Below, in pieces: positions 20,222 to 29,991 of a stretch of 64,000 bases of DNA. The DNA comes from Mycosarcoma maydis (lineage: Eukaryota; Basidiomycota; Ustilaginomycetes; Ustilaginales), in assembly GCF_000328475.2 (NCBI RefSeq), contig NC_026490.1:542073-606072 (forward strand), read 5' to 3'. Under the pieces are notes generated by a model, which was not told the DNA's origin, did not search any database, and saw only the letters and a program-made list of their open reading frames with translations. Position 1 is the stretch's first letter; the number at the start of each line of letters is the position of its first letter. A program made the translations under genes and the position numbers.

Positions 20222-22362
20222 ATTTGGAGTGCGACCTTTTCAATGCGAGACAGGCTCGTCGCTAGGAGCTACGTGGATGTGCAGCGATGCATCGAGACAA
20301 GTTTGTGATATGGTGAGGAATGGTACTGAGTCAGTTGGTCGCCTGATGGAGGCAGATTGGCAAGTGGCGGCTGAGGCAAGGTGAGGTCGTTCGGAGAAGG
20401 CTGAGTCGACCAATCACAGAATGGCACCGCGGTTCTTGGCGTTGCGTGCCGAGAAAAAACACCCTTGCCGCGAACTGTTGATTTGATGAACAGAGTGCAC
20501 GTAGTGGGTAGGACAGAGAGAGAAAGAGATAGACAAGAGAAAGGAAGGGAGGGAGGGAATGGCTAGTAGCGTCCTCCACCATTCATTCATGATGTGAAGA
20601 GCATGGCAGAAGAACTAAAACCCAATTTCGATTTCGCACGTTGTGATTCGCGATTGACGATTCGCGATTCACGATTCACGATCCAAGATTGACGATGACG
20701 ATGACGATTTTGTTCGCGTCTGTGCTTTCGCGTTGATAGCACAGTCTTACTTGACCCGCGACGCCTGCGAATGAGCAGCGCTTGCAGCACGTGACAGCCA
20801 AAGACGCGGGACGCGGGACGCGGCCCAACTCCCGTTGTGCTAATAAAAGAACACGATTAACATTATCATAACATGTCGCGACGAGCCTCTCGTGTTAGTA
20901 GTATATACAGTCACGAGTACAGTACAGACACGAGGTGTTGGAAGAAATTGAAGCCATCTAGTCTCGACTCACGACTTGGAGTGTTGGCCAATTTCGACAA
21001 GTCCTGGCTCGTACCGGCAAATTGCATGGACGACATGCTGATACTTGATGTTAACTGATACTTGATGTTAGGCGCCCTGTCTGGGCTTCTTTCTGAGCAA
21101 CAACGGCCAAGACCACCTGGCTCGGCGCGAAAAGCGGTGCCAGTCAGGAGCGAGTGAGTGTCAGGCTACACTCAGCTGCTAGGCTTGTATTATCAGGATG
21201 ATCGTTCGACATTCTCAAAGCTGTCAGTCTAACAGTGAGCGCGTGTCACTATGCATCAACCGCCGATTTACTTGAGCGTTGTCACGATCTGATGGCAAGC
21301 ATCGCGGGAGGTGACGTTAGCTTTCATGATTGGGTCGTGATGGTGGGATGCGTTCCTACAGCGTTGGTGTGAAGGAAGCGTCGTACAAAGTGAAGCAAGC
21401 GAGCGAGCGAGCAAGGACAGATATTCGTGATTCGTGATTGGACTCGAATCGACCGGCTGCTCGCTTTATTTGCCGAGTTTACGGCTAAATGGGATGGGAT
21501 GATCGTGAATGAATCCAACACTCACAACTTGACACCCGTGACTTTCGTGTAACTATTCACGATTTACCCTCTTTTCTAACTCACGACTTATTCTTTTTCT
21601 TGTTCCTTTACCTTTCCCTTTTTTTTTTTTTTTTTGTTGTGTTTATATAGTTACTGATATTTTGATAATTCGTGATTGACAATTGACGCCCACAGCTGGG
21701 TAAAGTTAGTTTGCTGGTTTGGGCACAGTCTCGTGCCTCTACAGTCACAGTCACGAGTCTGGAACTTGGCTCGAGGCTGGATGATCAGACCATGCTCACA
21801 GCCAATCGTGAATCAACCAGGAACTGCATACATTCTACACATGCTCATCCCTTTCGAATCCTAAACACCACTGTCTGCACTGTCTGCACTTTACCTCACA
21901 CGCATCCTCACCTTCAACCAAAGACCTTCGTCATCTCGTCGTCAATCACCGTTCGAGCGACGCAAATCCGGCATTGGCTCACCTCTCCTACTTACCGTAC
22001 CACCCTAGCACATCAAGGCTCGCCCGTTTCATCGCGCTTTTTGGGCTCACCATAAGCTAGAAACTGACTCTTTGCATCTCATCGTGTTGATCGCTAATTC
22101 CCCTACCCCCGGCACCTCACTTCGGCGTCACCACCAACATCACTCGAAAGCCAAAAGAAAAGCGGAAATTACAACCAGAAAAAGTCATCACTCATGCAGG
22201 CGCTACGTATCTGACCAGTCGTGCAGCTTCTATCTCTGTCAACAGCGCTGCTTTACTCGTCACCTCACAGCTGCTTGGCAGAGAAAAGGCTTTTCGATTC
22301 GCTCGAGTGTTCTATTTGCGATCCATCTTCAGCCTCGCTTTGCCTTTTCACACCCTCTCGAC
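20222..22362. other. 2.1 kb divergent spacer between RAP1 and the shugoshin gene
   Basis: I see no convincing gene. Features are an oligomer cluster at 20642-20706 (CGCGATT/CACGATT mixtures), three exact copies of ACGCGGG in a row at 20804-20823, a GCGAGCGAGCGAGC run near 21395-21410, a poly-T tract near 21616-21637, and scattered TCGTGATT copies. The ACGCG run resembles the core of MCB-type G1/S promoter elements, which is only suggestive. The frame before the shugoshin ATG is open for 97 codons, so a longer N-terminus starting at a non-ATG codon is possible but unlikely. Confidence 0.6.
20642..20706. repeat. CGATT-type oligomer cluster
   Basis: This is an imperfect array of seven- to eight-base units ending in GATT (GCGATTGACGATTCGCGATT and so on), with inverted copies, about 420 bp upstream of the RAP1 start. 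Confidence 0.75.
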
Positions 22363-25300
22363 ATGCCGCCAGCAACGCGCAGAGAGGTCAGGTTGAGCGC
22401 GAGCCTGCCCGATCCTTGTTCTCACAATGCTGGCGCACGAACCATAGACTCCAACCGTTCGTCCACCATGCTGATACCCAACATGGATGCCATCCTCGAA
22501 AACTTTGAACAGTTCAAACGCAAGCACATCTCGCAGAATCGCGAAATCATCAAAACCAATGCTGTCCACCAGCTTCGCATTAGAGAGCTCGAAAATCGCA
22601 TTCAAGCTCTAGAGGCAGAAAAGATCCAAAAGGAGATCGACACTGTTGGCCTCACTGGCCAGCTTGCACAGCTCCGTCATGCGATCGGCGCCATTCATGC
22701 CGGCTGGGAGGCTATTGGCAGAGGGCTCACCCTCAGTGCAGGTCACGCTCTCTCCTCTATCGACGATGATCACCCAGACCACGCCGCCCCTCATCTACCA
22801 GCATCAAACAGAGTCGTCATAGAACCCAATCCGAACGCATCCGCCGTTGTGCGTTCCATTGCCAGAGCCCCCGACGGTCACCTCGAAAGCCTGCAGGAGG
22901 AGCATCCGAGTCTCCAAGACCACAAGCAGCCAATCGCTCCTCACCTCACCTCGTGCACCTCGCCCAAGCTGGATGCCGCCACAACCGACTTGCATCATGA
23001 CAACTGGCACAAGCAGCTTGACATCATCCGAGCTGCTCACACTGCTCACACTGGCCACGCAGCCAACCCTCACTCTCACATCTCTTCCACCGCCTCACAC
23101 GCCCAAATCAACATGGAAGGTGCGCCTTCTCCAATGCGCAGTCCCGAACTTCCAATAGAGCTTCAGGATGTCATCGCCGCCGCCAGCTTCCGCCCATCCT
23201 CGCATACATGGCTTCCTCCGCATGTGTCACCCTCCTCTCCCGTCTCCACAGCGTCCGTGACTATACACAGCATACCTGATCACCACGATCCCAGTCATGA
23301 TTCGGCTAGGCAATTGTTGCGTAGATCAGGGCGTAGGTCGAGTCGAAGGAAAAGCGGATACTTTTCACAGAACGACCTCGTCGAACCCGATGCTCAATCG
23401 CCTGACTCCGGCTCCAGTCAGCCTCCTGCACCACCAAGCTCGGACCCCTACTTGCCATCCGAGACCAATTCAGAGACCATGGAGGGCCTTTTGGTGTACA
23501 GAGGCAGCGATCAGGCTCCCGTCATCAGAACCAGCTTACACCGCCGCCCGGCAACGCCTCTACTCGACATTACCAACAGTGCATTATCGTCTCCGACGTC
23601 GCCTCAAGATCTCGATGCAATCATGTTGCAAGACACGACGCGACCAGCCGAAGTCACCCCTCGCAAAACGCGCCAGTCGCCTCCTTCCATCATCCAACCA
23701 CCTCACGTTGATCGTCCTGGCCCTTCCAAGAGTCCTAGACATTCAGAACCACGTACGCCTGGAGGTCGAAAACGCAAAATTCCCAACCACGAGCCTCAGG
23801 ATGCCATGCCAACACCCGCCAGGCTGTTCAGCGCTGCGATCGATGCCACCGCATCCGCATCCGCATCCGCATCCACACCATCATTTAGCGTCACCGATCA
23901 CGAAGCAGAGCCCCAGACCGGACGCACACGAAGGGTGCGCAAGAGCATCAACTATGCCTTGCCCAAACTCAACACAAAGATGCGCAAACCGGATCCGAGC
24001 GACTTGGTCCCTGCATCCACCCCGCATCGTTCTAACACCACCAAGCCCGCCTCAGCTTGCGGAATGGTCGGAAGCACCGGAAATTTGAGCGACATCCGCA
24101 GATTGCACGAGGCAGCCGCGTTGCGCCAATCTCCCGCAGATCGCACTTCCACCATGCGCTCCAGAGAAGGACCTGTGCATGCGAACAGAATCGTCTCGCC
24201 CGGCGATGACGACGCCAGTGTGCGCATGGCTGACTTGTTCGAGATCCGCCAGCATACAGATCAGCGCGTAGCTCACACCACCACTTCCGACCCCACTTCC
24301 GACACTGCTCATGCATTTTGGAACACAAGCGCAGATGCAATCACGGATACGTCTGACGACGACTCTCGAGTGACGAGCAATGCTGATCTAGGCGAGCTTG
24401 CCGAACTAGAGGCGGCGATGGGCGATCTTTGCACAGCAGACGAAGGACCACAACAAGTCGACACGCCTAGGGCTCCTCAACCCTCCATGTGGCCATCGCG
24501 CTCTTCAACTCAAGTGAGTGCCTCTTCTTCGACTGACAGCACACTCTCTCGTGCCTCAAGTACAGTCAGCAATCCTACAGCAAGCAAAAGGCCCTCGCTC
24601 CGACGCAAAACGACCACGCTTCCATCGCGCTCGCGTCAGTCTTCTGCTGAGCAGGCAATGCAGGCAGAGTCTGTTGACGGATCCGACGGGAAGTGCAGTT
24701 CAAGCTCTTACTCTGCTAGTGTCGGCGCCACGCAAGTCTCCATTGTCAAAATTGAGCCAACTGCCAACACCGGAAGCAATCATGTCGTTGCCGCAGACCC
24801 CAAAAAGGTTGCTGGAGCCACAGCGTTGGCCGCCGGTCCCAAGAAAGATGCTGAGCGCATGCGTGCTGGATCTGCTGCTTCTACCTCGACAGAGTCAGGT
24901 AACGGTCGCCCATCACTCTCCTCTACTGGACTTGCCGCTGGTATGCGGCCTAAACAAAGACCTGCTAGCGCCGACGCGGCTCCCACGGCCCGTCCGGCGA
25001 GTGCATCGTTGGCCTCGAGCGGTAGCGTCGATAGGCCAAGGACATTTTCCGGAACGACCGCGACCAAAGCAGGTCTCACACAGACCTCAGCATCCAACAC
25101 ATCGACCGGCAGCGTCGGTCCATCTAGCGCATCGACTTCCGCCCAGCGAGCCAGCCTGCACTCGGCTCTTACAAACCCAATCAAAGCGACATCGGGCCAA
25201 ATGACGCCACGGATCGGTGCCAAAGGTCTCTCCGCATCTACAACACCGTCGGCCAAGGAATCGCCGCGGCTTGCAGGAACACCTGTTCTGAGACCGACGC

Positions 25301-26055
25301 CGTCTACAAGCAGTCTCGCTTCCGAATCAAGCGGCAGGTCTAGCCCAGCGCTTTCTGCCGCATCAGTCAGCAGCAGCGGCACCCAATTGACCACGTCTAC
25401 GCGTATGTCGCTCAAGCCTGCCGCTTCTTCGAATGCTTCTCAGGCCGCTCGCTCGCAGAGACCAGGCACGGCAGGCTCGTATACATCTGGCTCAGCGTCG
25501 ATGCGGGAGGACGCGACATCTCGATTGAATGGGTCCGCTTCTAGCACAGGCGCAAAGAATAGCGTTGTGAGACCACAGCCCGTTCGATCCATGCCAAGCT
25601 TGCGTCGAGCGACCGACAAGACGGCTGTGACATCGACACCCAGGATCACCGTACGCTCCTCTTCGTCGACGGTTGCTGTTGCTGCGCCAACAGCTTCCGC
25701 TAACGGTAACACCACCAGCATGACTCCAGCCACTTCGATCGCCGCGTCTAAAGTCGCCAAAGCGATCTCATCCAATCCGACCTCTCGCTCTAAAGACATC
25801 AACATGGCGCCGATGGGTCTTGGTATTGACTTTACTGAGGCATCTTCAGGGCATGAGCTGCTTTCTTTGACCGATGAGATCCACCAGGTGCTGCAAAACT
25901 CGGGCTCTTCCGTGCCTCCGTCCTCGTCGCTCTCGTCCGAGCCGCAATCGAGCTCGCCAACGAGCAAAGCGTCCAGTGACGACACCTCACTTTCGCATTC
26001 AAGCCTCGCTAAAGCGCGTCGCACCAGCCGTCGCGTCAGTGGCATGACGGCCTAG
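22363..26055 (+). CDS. SGO1: Shugoshin, guardian of centromeric cohesion
   Basis: This protein recruits PP2A to protect centromeric cohesin and supports bi-orientation signalling. An N-terminal coiled coil at about residues 40-100 carries the hallmark run FKRKHISQNREI...LRIRELENRIQALEAE. A basic SGO C-terminal motif at about 520-546 (TRRVRKSINYALPKLNTKM) is the histone-binding module. It is unusual that this motif sits in the middle: about 680 further residues of Ser/Thr/Ala-rich, low-complexity sequence follow, making 1,230 aa, far longer than most shugoshins. A run of Ala-Ser dipeptides at about 495-505 comes from a GCATCC microsatellite. The start is the ATG at 22363 (GACATGCC context), and the open frame upstream lacks an ATG. 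The frame is intact and no intron is seen. The tail might be a fusion or a lineage expansion. Confidence 0.87.
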   Translation: MPPATRREVRLSASLPDPCSHNAGARTIDSNRSSTMLIPNMDAILENFEQFKRKHISQNREIIKTNAVHQLRIRELENRIQALEAEKIQKEIDTVGLTGQLAQLRHAIGAIHAGWEAIGRGLTLSAGHALSSIDDDHPDHAAPHLPASNRVVIEPNPNASAVVRSIARAPDGHLESLQEEHPSLQDHKQPIAPHLTSCTSPKLDAATTDLHHDNWHKQLDIIRAAHTAHTGHAANPHSHISSTASHAQINMEGAPSPMRSPELPIELQDVIAAASFRPSSHTWLPPHVSPSSPVSTASVTIHSIPDHHDPSHDSARQLLRRSGRRSSRRKSGYFSQNDLVEPDAQSPDSGSSQPPAPPSSDPYLPSETNSETMEGLLVYRGSDQAPVIRTSLHRRPATPLLDITNSALSSPTSPQDLDAIMLQDTTRPAEVTPRKTRQSPPSIIQPPHVDRPGPSKSPRHSEPRTPGGRKRKIPNHEPQDAMPTPARLFSAAIDATASASASASTPSFSVTDHEAEPQTGRTRRVRKSINYALPKLNTKMRKPDPSDLVPASTPHRSNTTKPASACGMVGSTGNLSDIRRLHEAAALRQSPADRTSTMRSREGPVHANRIVSPGDDDASVRMADLFEIRQHTDQRVAHTTTSDPTSDTAHAFWNTSADAITDTSDDDSRVTSNADLGELAELEAAMGDLCTADEGPQQVDTPRAPQPSMWPSRSSTQVSASSSTDSTLSRASSTVSNPTASKRPSLRRKTTTLPSRSRQSSAEQAMQAESVDGSDGKCSSSSYSASVGATQVSIVKIEPTANTGSNHVVAADPKKVAGATALAAGPKKDAERMRAGSAASTSTESGNGRPSLSSTGLAAGMRPKQRPASADAAPTARPASASLASSGSVDRPRTFSGTTATKAGLTQTSASNTSTGSVGPSSASTSAQRASLHSALTNPIKATSGQMTPRIGAKGLSASTTPSAKESPRLAGTPVLRPTPSTSSLASESSGRSSPALSAASVSSSGTQLTTSTRMSLKPAASSNASQAARSQRPGTAGSYTSGSASMREDATSRLNGSASSTGAKNSVVRPQPVRSMPSLRRATDKTAVTSTPRITVRSSSSTVAVAAPTASANGNTTSMTPATSIAASKVAKAISSNPTSRSKDINMAPMGLGIDFTEASSGHELLSLTDEIHQVLQNSGSSVPPSSSLSSEPQSSSPTSKASSDDTSLSHSSLAKARRTSRRVSGMTA

Positions 26056-26881
26056 ACTTGCTCCACACTCGTTCTCCATTTGTATTCTATTTGCCATATT
26101 CACGATTGCCCCTCCATTTGCTTGTGGGCTCAACCGCCATTCAACATTCTCTACCACCGTCAGGCTCCTTTTTTGAGATACTGATATTGATATGAAGGCT
26201 GGGAGTGTCGACATCAGCAACAGGGAAACTGTGCGTGCCAGCACATTTTGAGGCGCGAATTTGTATCCAAGTTCACGATTGTCGTGGGAGGGGAAGGCCG
26301 CGTAGCTCACTGGTTATACTCGCCCAAAAAGCGTTTGTCCAACACATCCGGGTGAGGAAGGAAACTTTTTGCTCTATCCTCCTGAGGTGGGGGTTTGGTT
26401 CCCCTTAGCTAGGCAGGTTTTGCAGGGGTTTCCTCATAGCACCCTGTCCCGGCAGCCGGAGCCAAGGCCTAGCCTGGAGGGACTTTTCACGCTGGCCAGA
26501 AGGTCTTGCTTTAGGTTCACGCATCATGAAACTGAGCCATCTACCTAGTCTTCTGAACCACTACTTGATGGGAGTCTGCATAAGCCGCTATTCGAGGCTT
26601 CGTTTGGACTCCGTTAACGAAAAGAGAAAATAATACACACACACAACTCGTCGCGGGTGTGACACGAACAAAATCCATGTTTCGTGCGAAAGCGATGCGA
26701 GCAATTTAAGCGCGGGTGTCTGTGCGGCTGCAAAGGTTGAATACCATCCAGAAAGTGGTGAGTGTTGTTGCACTCGAACATGGCTGAACACGACTACACT
26801 TTTCGCCCATCATCCATGCTCACACGCTAGTTGACTGACGGGGCATCATCGCTACACAAGGCTAAGCACGCAAAGCGCATC
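26056..26881 (+). other. Spacer with possible structured RNA segment
   Basis: There is no protein gene in this 826 bp. From about 26290 to 26500 the DNA differs from other spacers: it lacks the TCGTGATT oligomer and is rich in short self-complementary GC segments. It contains TAGCTCACTGG (like a Pol III A box) at about 26303 and GGTTTGGTTCC (a weak B box) at about 26392, and a short T run in GGACTTTTC near 26480. I could not fit it to a tRNA, SRP RNA, RNase P or RNase MRP RNA. A CA microsatellite lies at about 26632-26644. Confidence 0.4.
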
Positions 26882-27561
26882 ATGTCGGCAGCAGCACTGA
26901 TCCAGGAGCAGGAGCTTCAACTGCGAGCTCAATCGTACTACCCCGAGAACGTAGCTCACAATGCCAAGCAGGTCGAATAGTAGGTTTGCACATGCTCTTT
27001 GTGCTTGCGCTTATGAGAACAAGACTACTGACCGTCTCGTCTTTGTGGCTTCTACTTGTCGGTATCGACAGTGTACGATCGACTTCATTGTCGGTGGCAG
27101 GCGGAGTAGCAGGCGTGCTTGGCATGACCAATTGGCTCGGGTTCGGATTCTACGTGATCTCGGTAGTTGTGACCAATCTGATTGTGTTAGGCATCAACGC
27201 CAATCGTGCGCCCAGCAAGTACTTCATTTCGCCATCGCCACCCGCCAAGCCCCTCACGTCGTCCACCAACGTCGCGCCACCTAGCAAAAACAGCAAAGTC
27301 AAGTTTCTATCCAACACAAAGCAATCGTTGACCATCGATCCAAGATGCGGCAGCTTTTCCGCGCAGAATGCAGCAGGTTTCTTGGTGAATGGACTGACAG
27401 AAAACGCTTTTAGTTTCATCTTGTGGTGGACCTTCTGGTTCGGTATTGTCCATGGTGAGTATCCAGTTTGAATTGTGCTTACTGCACCGCCAAAACTGAC
27501 CGCCTTCTTTTGCATGTACGCATGTACATCCGTATGTCTTTTACTCACAGTGTATGACTAG
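26882..27561 (+). CDS. EMC6: ER membrane protein complex subunit 6 (EMC6)
   Basis: This is a small subunit of the EMC insertase, which places tail-anchored and multipass proteins in the ER membrane. I assign three exons, 26882-26979, 27072-27454 and 27551-27561, with introns of 92 bp (GTAGGT...CAG) and 96 bp (GTGAGT...CAG), giving 163 aa. Splicing creates VEYVRSTSLSVAGGVAGVLG, matching the first EMC6 membrane segment. The last 11-base exon completes FGIVHVYD, equivalent to the GMVHVY ending of the family. Three hydrophobic segments are visible (about 35-55, 60-80 and 138-160). The family is usually about 110 aa; the extra length is a polar insert of about 47 residues (Pro/Ser/Lys-rich) between segments two and three. 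The gene converges on SF3B4. Confidence 0.9.
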
Positions 27562-27782
27562 ATGCAAACACCCACGTCCTGAATGACGACATACATAGTC
27601 TTGACTCTTTTCGCACGCCTCATCCGGGTAGTGTCTGGTGTCACGAACGAGCTACACAAACGCTGTCAGATTCTGTCTTCCTGGCCGAAGAAAAGCTTGC
27701 TAAGGCGGATACAAGTACAAATGTTGAGCAAAAGGGGAGCTCAAAATACCCAATACAGAAAATCGTTGATACGATGACGGGA

Positions 27783-28667
27783 TCAATATTGATAAGGCGG
27801 GTACGCAAGTGGACCGCCTGGGCTCATATGGATGGGAGGGTTTTGTGGGTATGCTGGGGCGAGATGTGACGCCTGCTGTGGTGGCTGCGGTGCGGCTGCT
27901 AGAGGATACGCAGCCTGCGGCTGTTGTTGATGTTGTGCATATGCGCTCCATGCACCTTGAGAATTGCCGTTGGGAGGAGCCACTGAGGCAGCGCCCGGCG
28001 GTTGGGCATAGGGAGCGCCTACCGGCCGCTGCGGATAGGGCTGTGTGGGCAGAGCATTGTTTTTGCGCGCTTGAGCAGCGAGCAGCCTCTCGGCAGCAGT
28101 GCCGTGTCTCTCGCCATTTTTGCTGTCTTTTTTGATGGCGTAGTCGACAGTAATGTTTTTGTTGAGCAGGAATTGACCATTGAGCGCCTCGATGGCCGCA
28201 TCTGCAGCCTCGAAGCTGTCGAAAGACACGAAAGCAAATCCTTTGGGCTCGCCACTCGTTGGGTCCCTGGCGATCTTGGGTAGACCAATGATGCCACCGA
28301 AAGCCGAGAAAGTCTCGTACAACAGACGCTCATCTACTGCAGGGTCTAGACTACCGACAAAGAGATTTGCGCCAATATCAATCGGCTTGCGGTCGTTGGA
28401 AGCTTTGTTGACGCGAATAGGTTTACCATAGAGCTTAAGACCATTCATGACCTTGCATGCGTAGTCGGCGTCCTGTTCGGTCTGGAACTCTGCAAAGGCG
28501 TATCCTTGGTGGGATTGGGTGATGCGATCCTTGGGGAGGTGGAGGTTGACCAAAGGACCGGCTTGGATCATGAGCTCCCATACGATGGCATCGTTGGCAC
28601 GATCGTCAATGTTGCCAATGTAGCAGGTGGCATCCTGGTTGCGATCGAGCTCGGGCGGGCGCGACAT
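27783..28667 (-). CDS. HSH49: Splicing factor 3b subunit 4 (Hsh49/SF3b49)
   Basis: This is an RNA-binding subunit of the U2 snRNP SF3b complex, which contacts pre-mRNA around the branch point. The 294 aa product begins with two RRMs. RRM1 is at about 13-91 (CYIGNIDD as RNP2 and QGYAFAEF as RNP1). RRM2 is at about 100-180 (LFVGSLDP and KGFAFVSF). A Pro/Gln/Ala/Tyr-rich tail typical of SF3B4 follows. The highly conserved opening [13 protein letters not shown] supports the assignment. The start is the ATG at 28667. No intron is present. The 3' end faces EMC6, with 221 bp between the stops. Confidence 0.93.
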   Translation of the reverse strand: MSRPPELDRNQDATCYIGNIDDRANDAIVWELMIQAGPLVNLHLPKDRITQSHQGYAFAEFQTEQDADYACKVMNGLKLYGKPIRVNKASNDRKPIDIGANLFVGSLDPAVDERLLYETFSAFGGIIGLPKIARDPTSGEPKGFAFVSFDSFEAADAAIEALNGQFLLNKNITVDYAIKKDSKNGERHGTAAERLLAAQARKNNALPTQPYPQRPVGAPYAQPPGAASVAPPNGNSQGAWSAYAQHQQQPQAAYPLAAAPQPPQQASHLAPAYPQNPPIHMSPGGPLAYPPYQY

Positions 28668-29991
28668 GTTCCATCAAGCGTTCGATGGTGGGTATCAACG
28701 TGTATGGTCGGTCCAACGTCCATCATGAAATGCAACCTTTGCCCATTCACGATTCGGGATTGTTCCACACACGAAAAAGAGAAGTCCACATCATGGCCGA
28801 TCGGGAGATCGGCAAGCAGATCGACACTCAACAAACCACGAATCGGTCTTGCTATGTGCTATTTCATAATTTGATAATACGCGATTTCGGCTGCCCTTCT
28901 TTGGGTGGGTTTAAGTGCGGAGTTCAACTTTGCATCAAGCTCAAGCTGAGTTATCCTGTCTGTGGGCTCGGTGATTAAGCCGGCTAAACTAAGTTATGCG
29001 AGACCAAGTCACAGAGTCACGAGTGGTGACCCTTTGAAGCGAGAATGGCAGACGGGCAGGTGAGATTGGTTTGGCGCCCGTCGCACAAAACACAAGCGTC
29101 GGCAAGTGAGCAGCTGTGTGTGCCGGTGCGCACAGTGTCAGCAATCCTCCATGAGGATAGCAAGTCTTTTAATGACTTTGGGCTTAGTGTCGAGCAAGGG
29201 CATAGGAGCGACGCCTCTTTCCATTCGCGATCTTGGGTAAGCCAGACGTAAGAGGATAGTTCGAACCAGAAGCCGAGTTATCTTTACTCTAAGTTAGTGG
29301 GGTTATGCAGACCCGGGTAAAAAAGAAATAAAAACTAACTTATTCACAATAAGTTAACTTAGTTATAAGAACGTCTTGCCCATCCATCCGCCGCTTGGAC
29401 GAGACCCTGGCAATCACGAACCTGAATCCCGATTAACCCTGGTCTCGCTCTGAGAGCGCCCGTCATTGCCGGGAATGCATTTTGAAGCGCTGTCCCCCCA
29501 CACTCACACTCGTGACTGTTTCAACCTCGGCAGCGCCCGCCCAGCGCGTCCAATTGGAATGAAGCACCACTTCTACCACATGTCACCTGCACTTCCATGG
29601 CGTGTGATTCAGTCACGAGTATTCTAAGCTGCCATTGCCCTGTCCTACGCCAACACGTTGTCCACAGTAATCTCCTATCAATCACGAATATCATCAAAAA
29701 TCGTGAGTGAGTGAGTCTCTTCCTATTTTCTGCTCTTTCTTCCACGACCTCTTTATGTCAACAACGCTTCATCGATCTTGTGTCAACGTTTGACTCAACT
29801 GTCACAGACTGCCATTCACACTTGAATCCTAGAACTTAGGCCAGCGACCTGATCGGTCTCCAGATCATAAACACGCGTGTTCATCATCTGCTACATCAGC
29901 TCAACGAACTGTGAAGACAGAAACATAGTAGCCAGCTCGGCAACACAGCTGCATTCCTCACGCCATATCTCGGCGCAGCTACTCCATCTCA
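28668..29991. other. 1.3 kb divergent spacer
   Basis: I find no gene. An AT-rich stretch with repeated AAGTTAACTTAGTTA-like units lies at 29270-29365. TCGTGATT-type copies and a TGAGTGAGTGAG run lie near 29690-29712. The two flanking genes (SF3B4 and the MFS permease) are divergent, so both promoters lie here. Confidence 0.6.

Noticed and set aside
22072..22362. 97-codon N-terminal extension of the shugoshin frame
   Set aside because: It begins at a TTG, reads like leader DNA, and the ATG at 22363 has good context and is closer to the coiled coil.
24780..25415. 211-residue minus-strand frame rich in Val/Asp/Leu
   Set aside because: Shadow of the Ser/Thr/Ala-rich shugoshin tail; it has no domain and the other strand is clearly coding.
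26290..26400. tRNA gene starting at the A-box-like TAGCTCACTGG
   Set aside because: No D-stem pairing (GCTC has no GAGC partner), no matching acceptor stem, and a poor B box.
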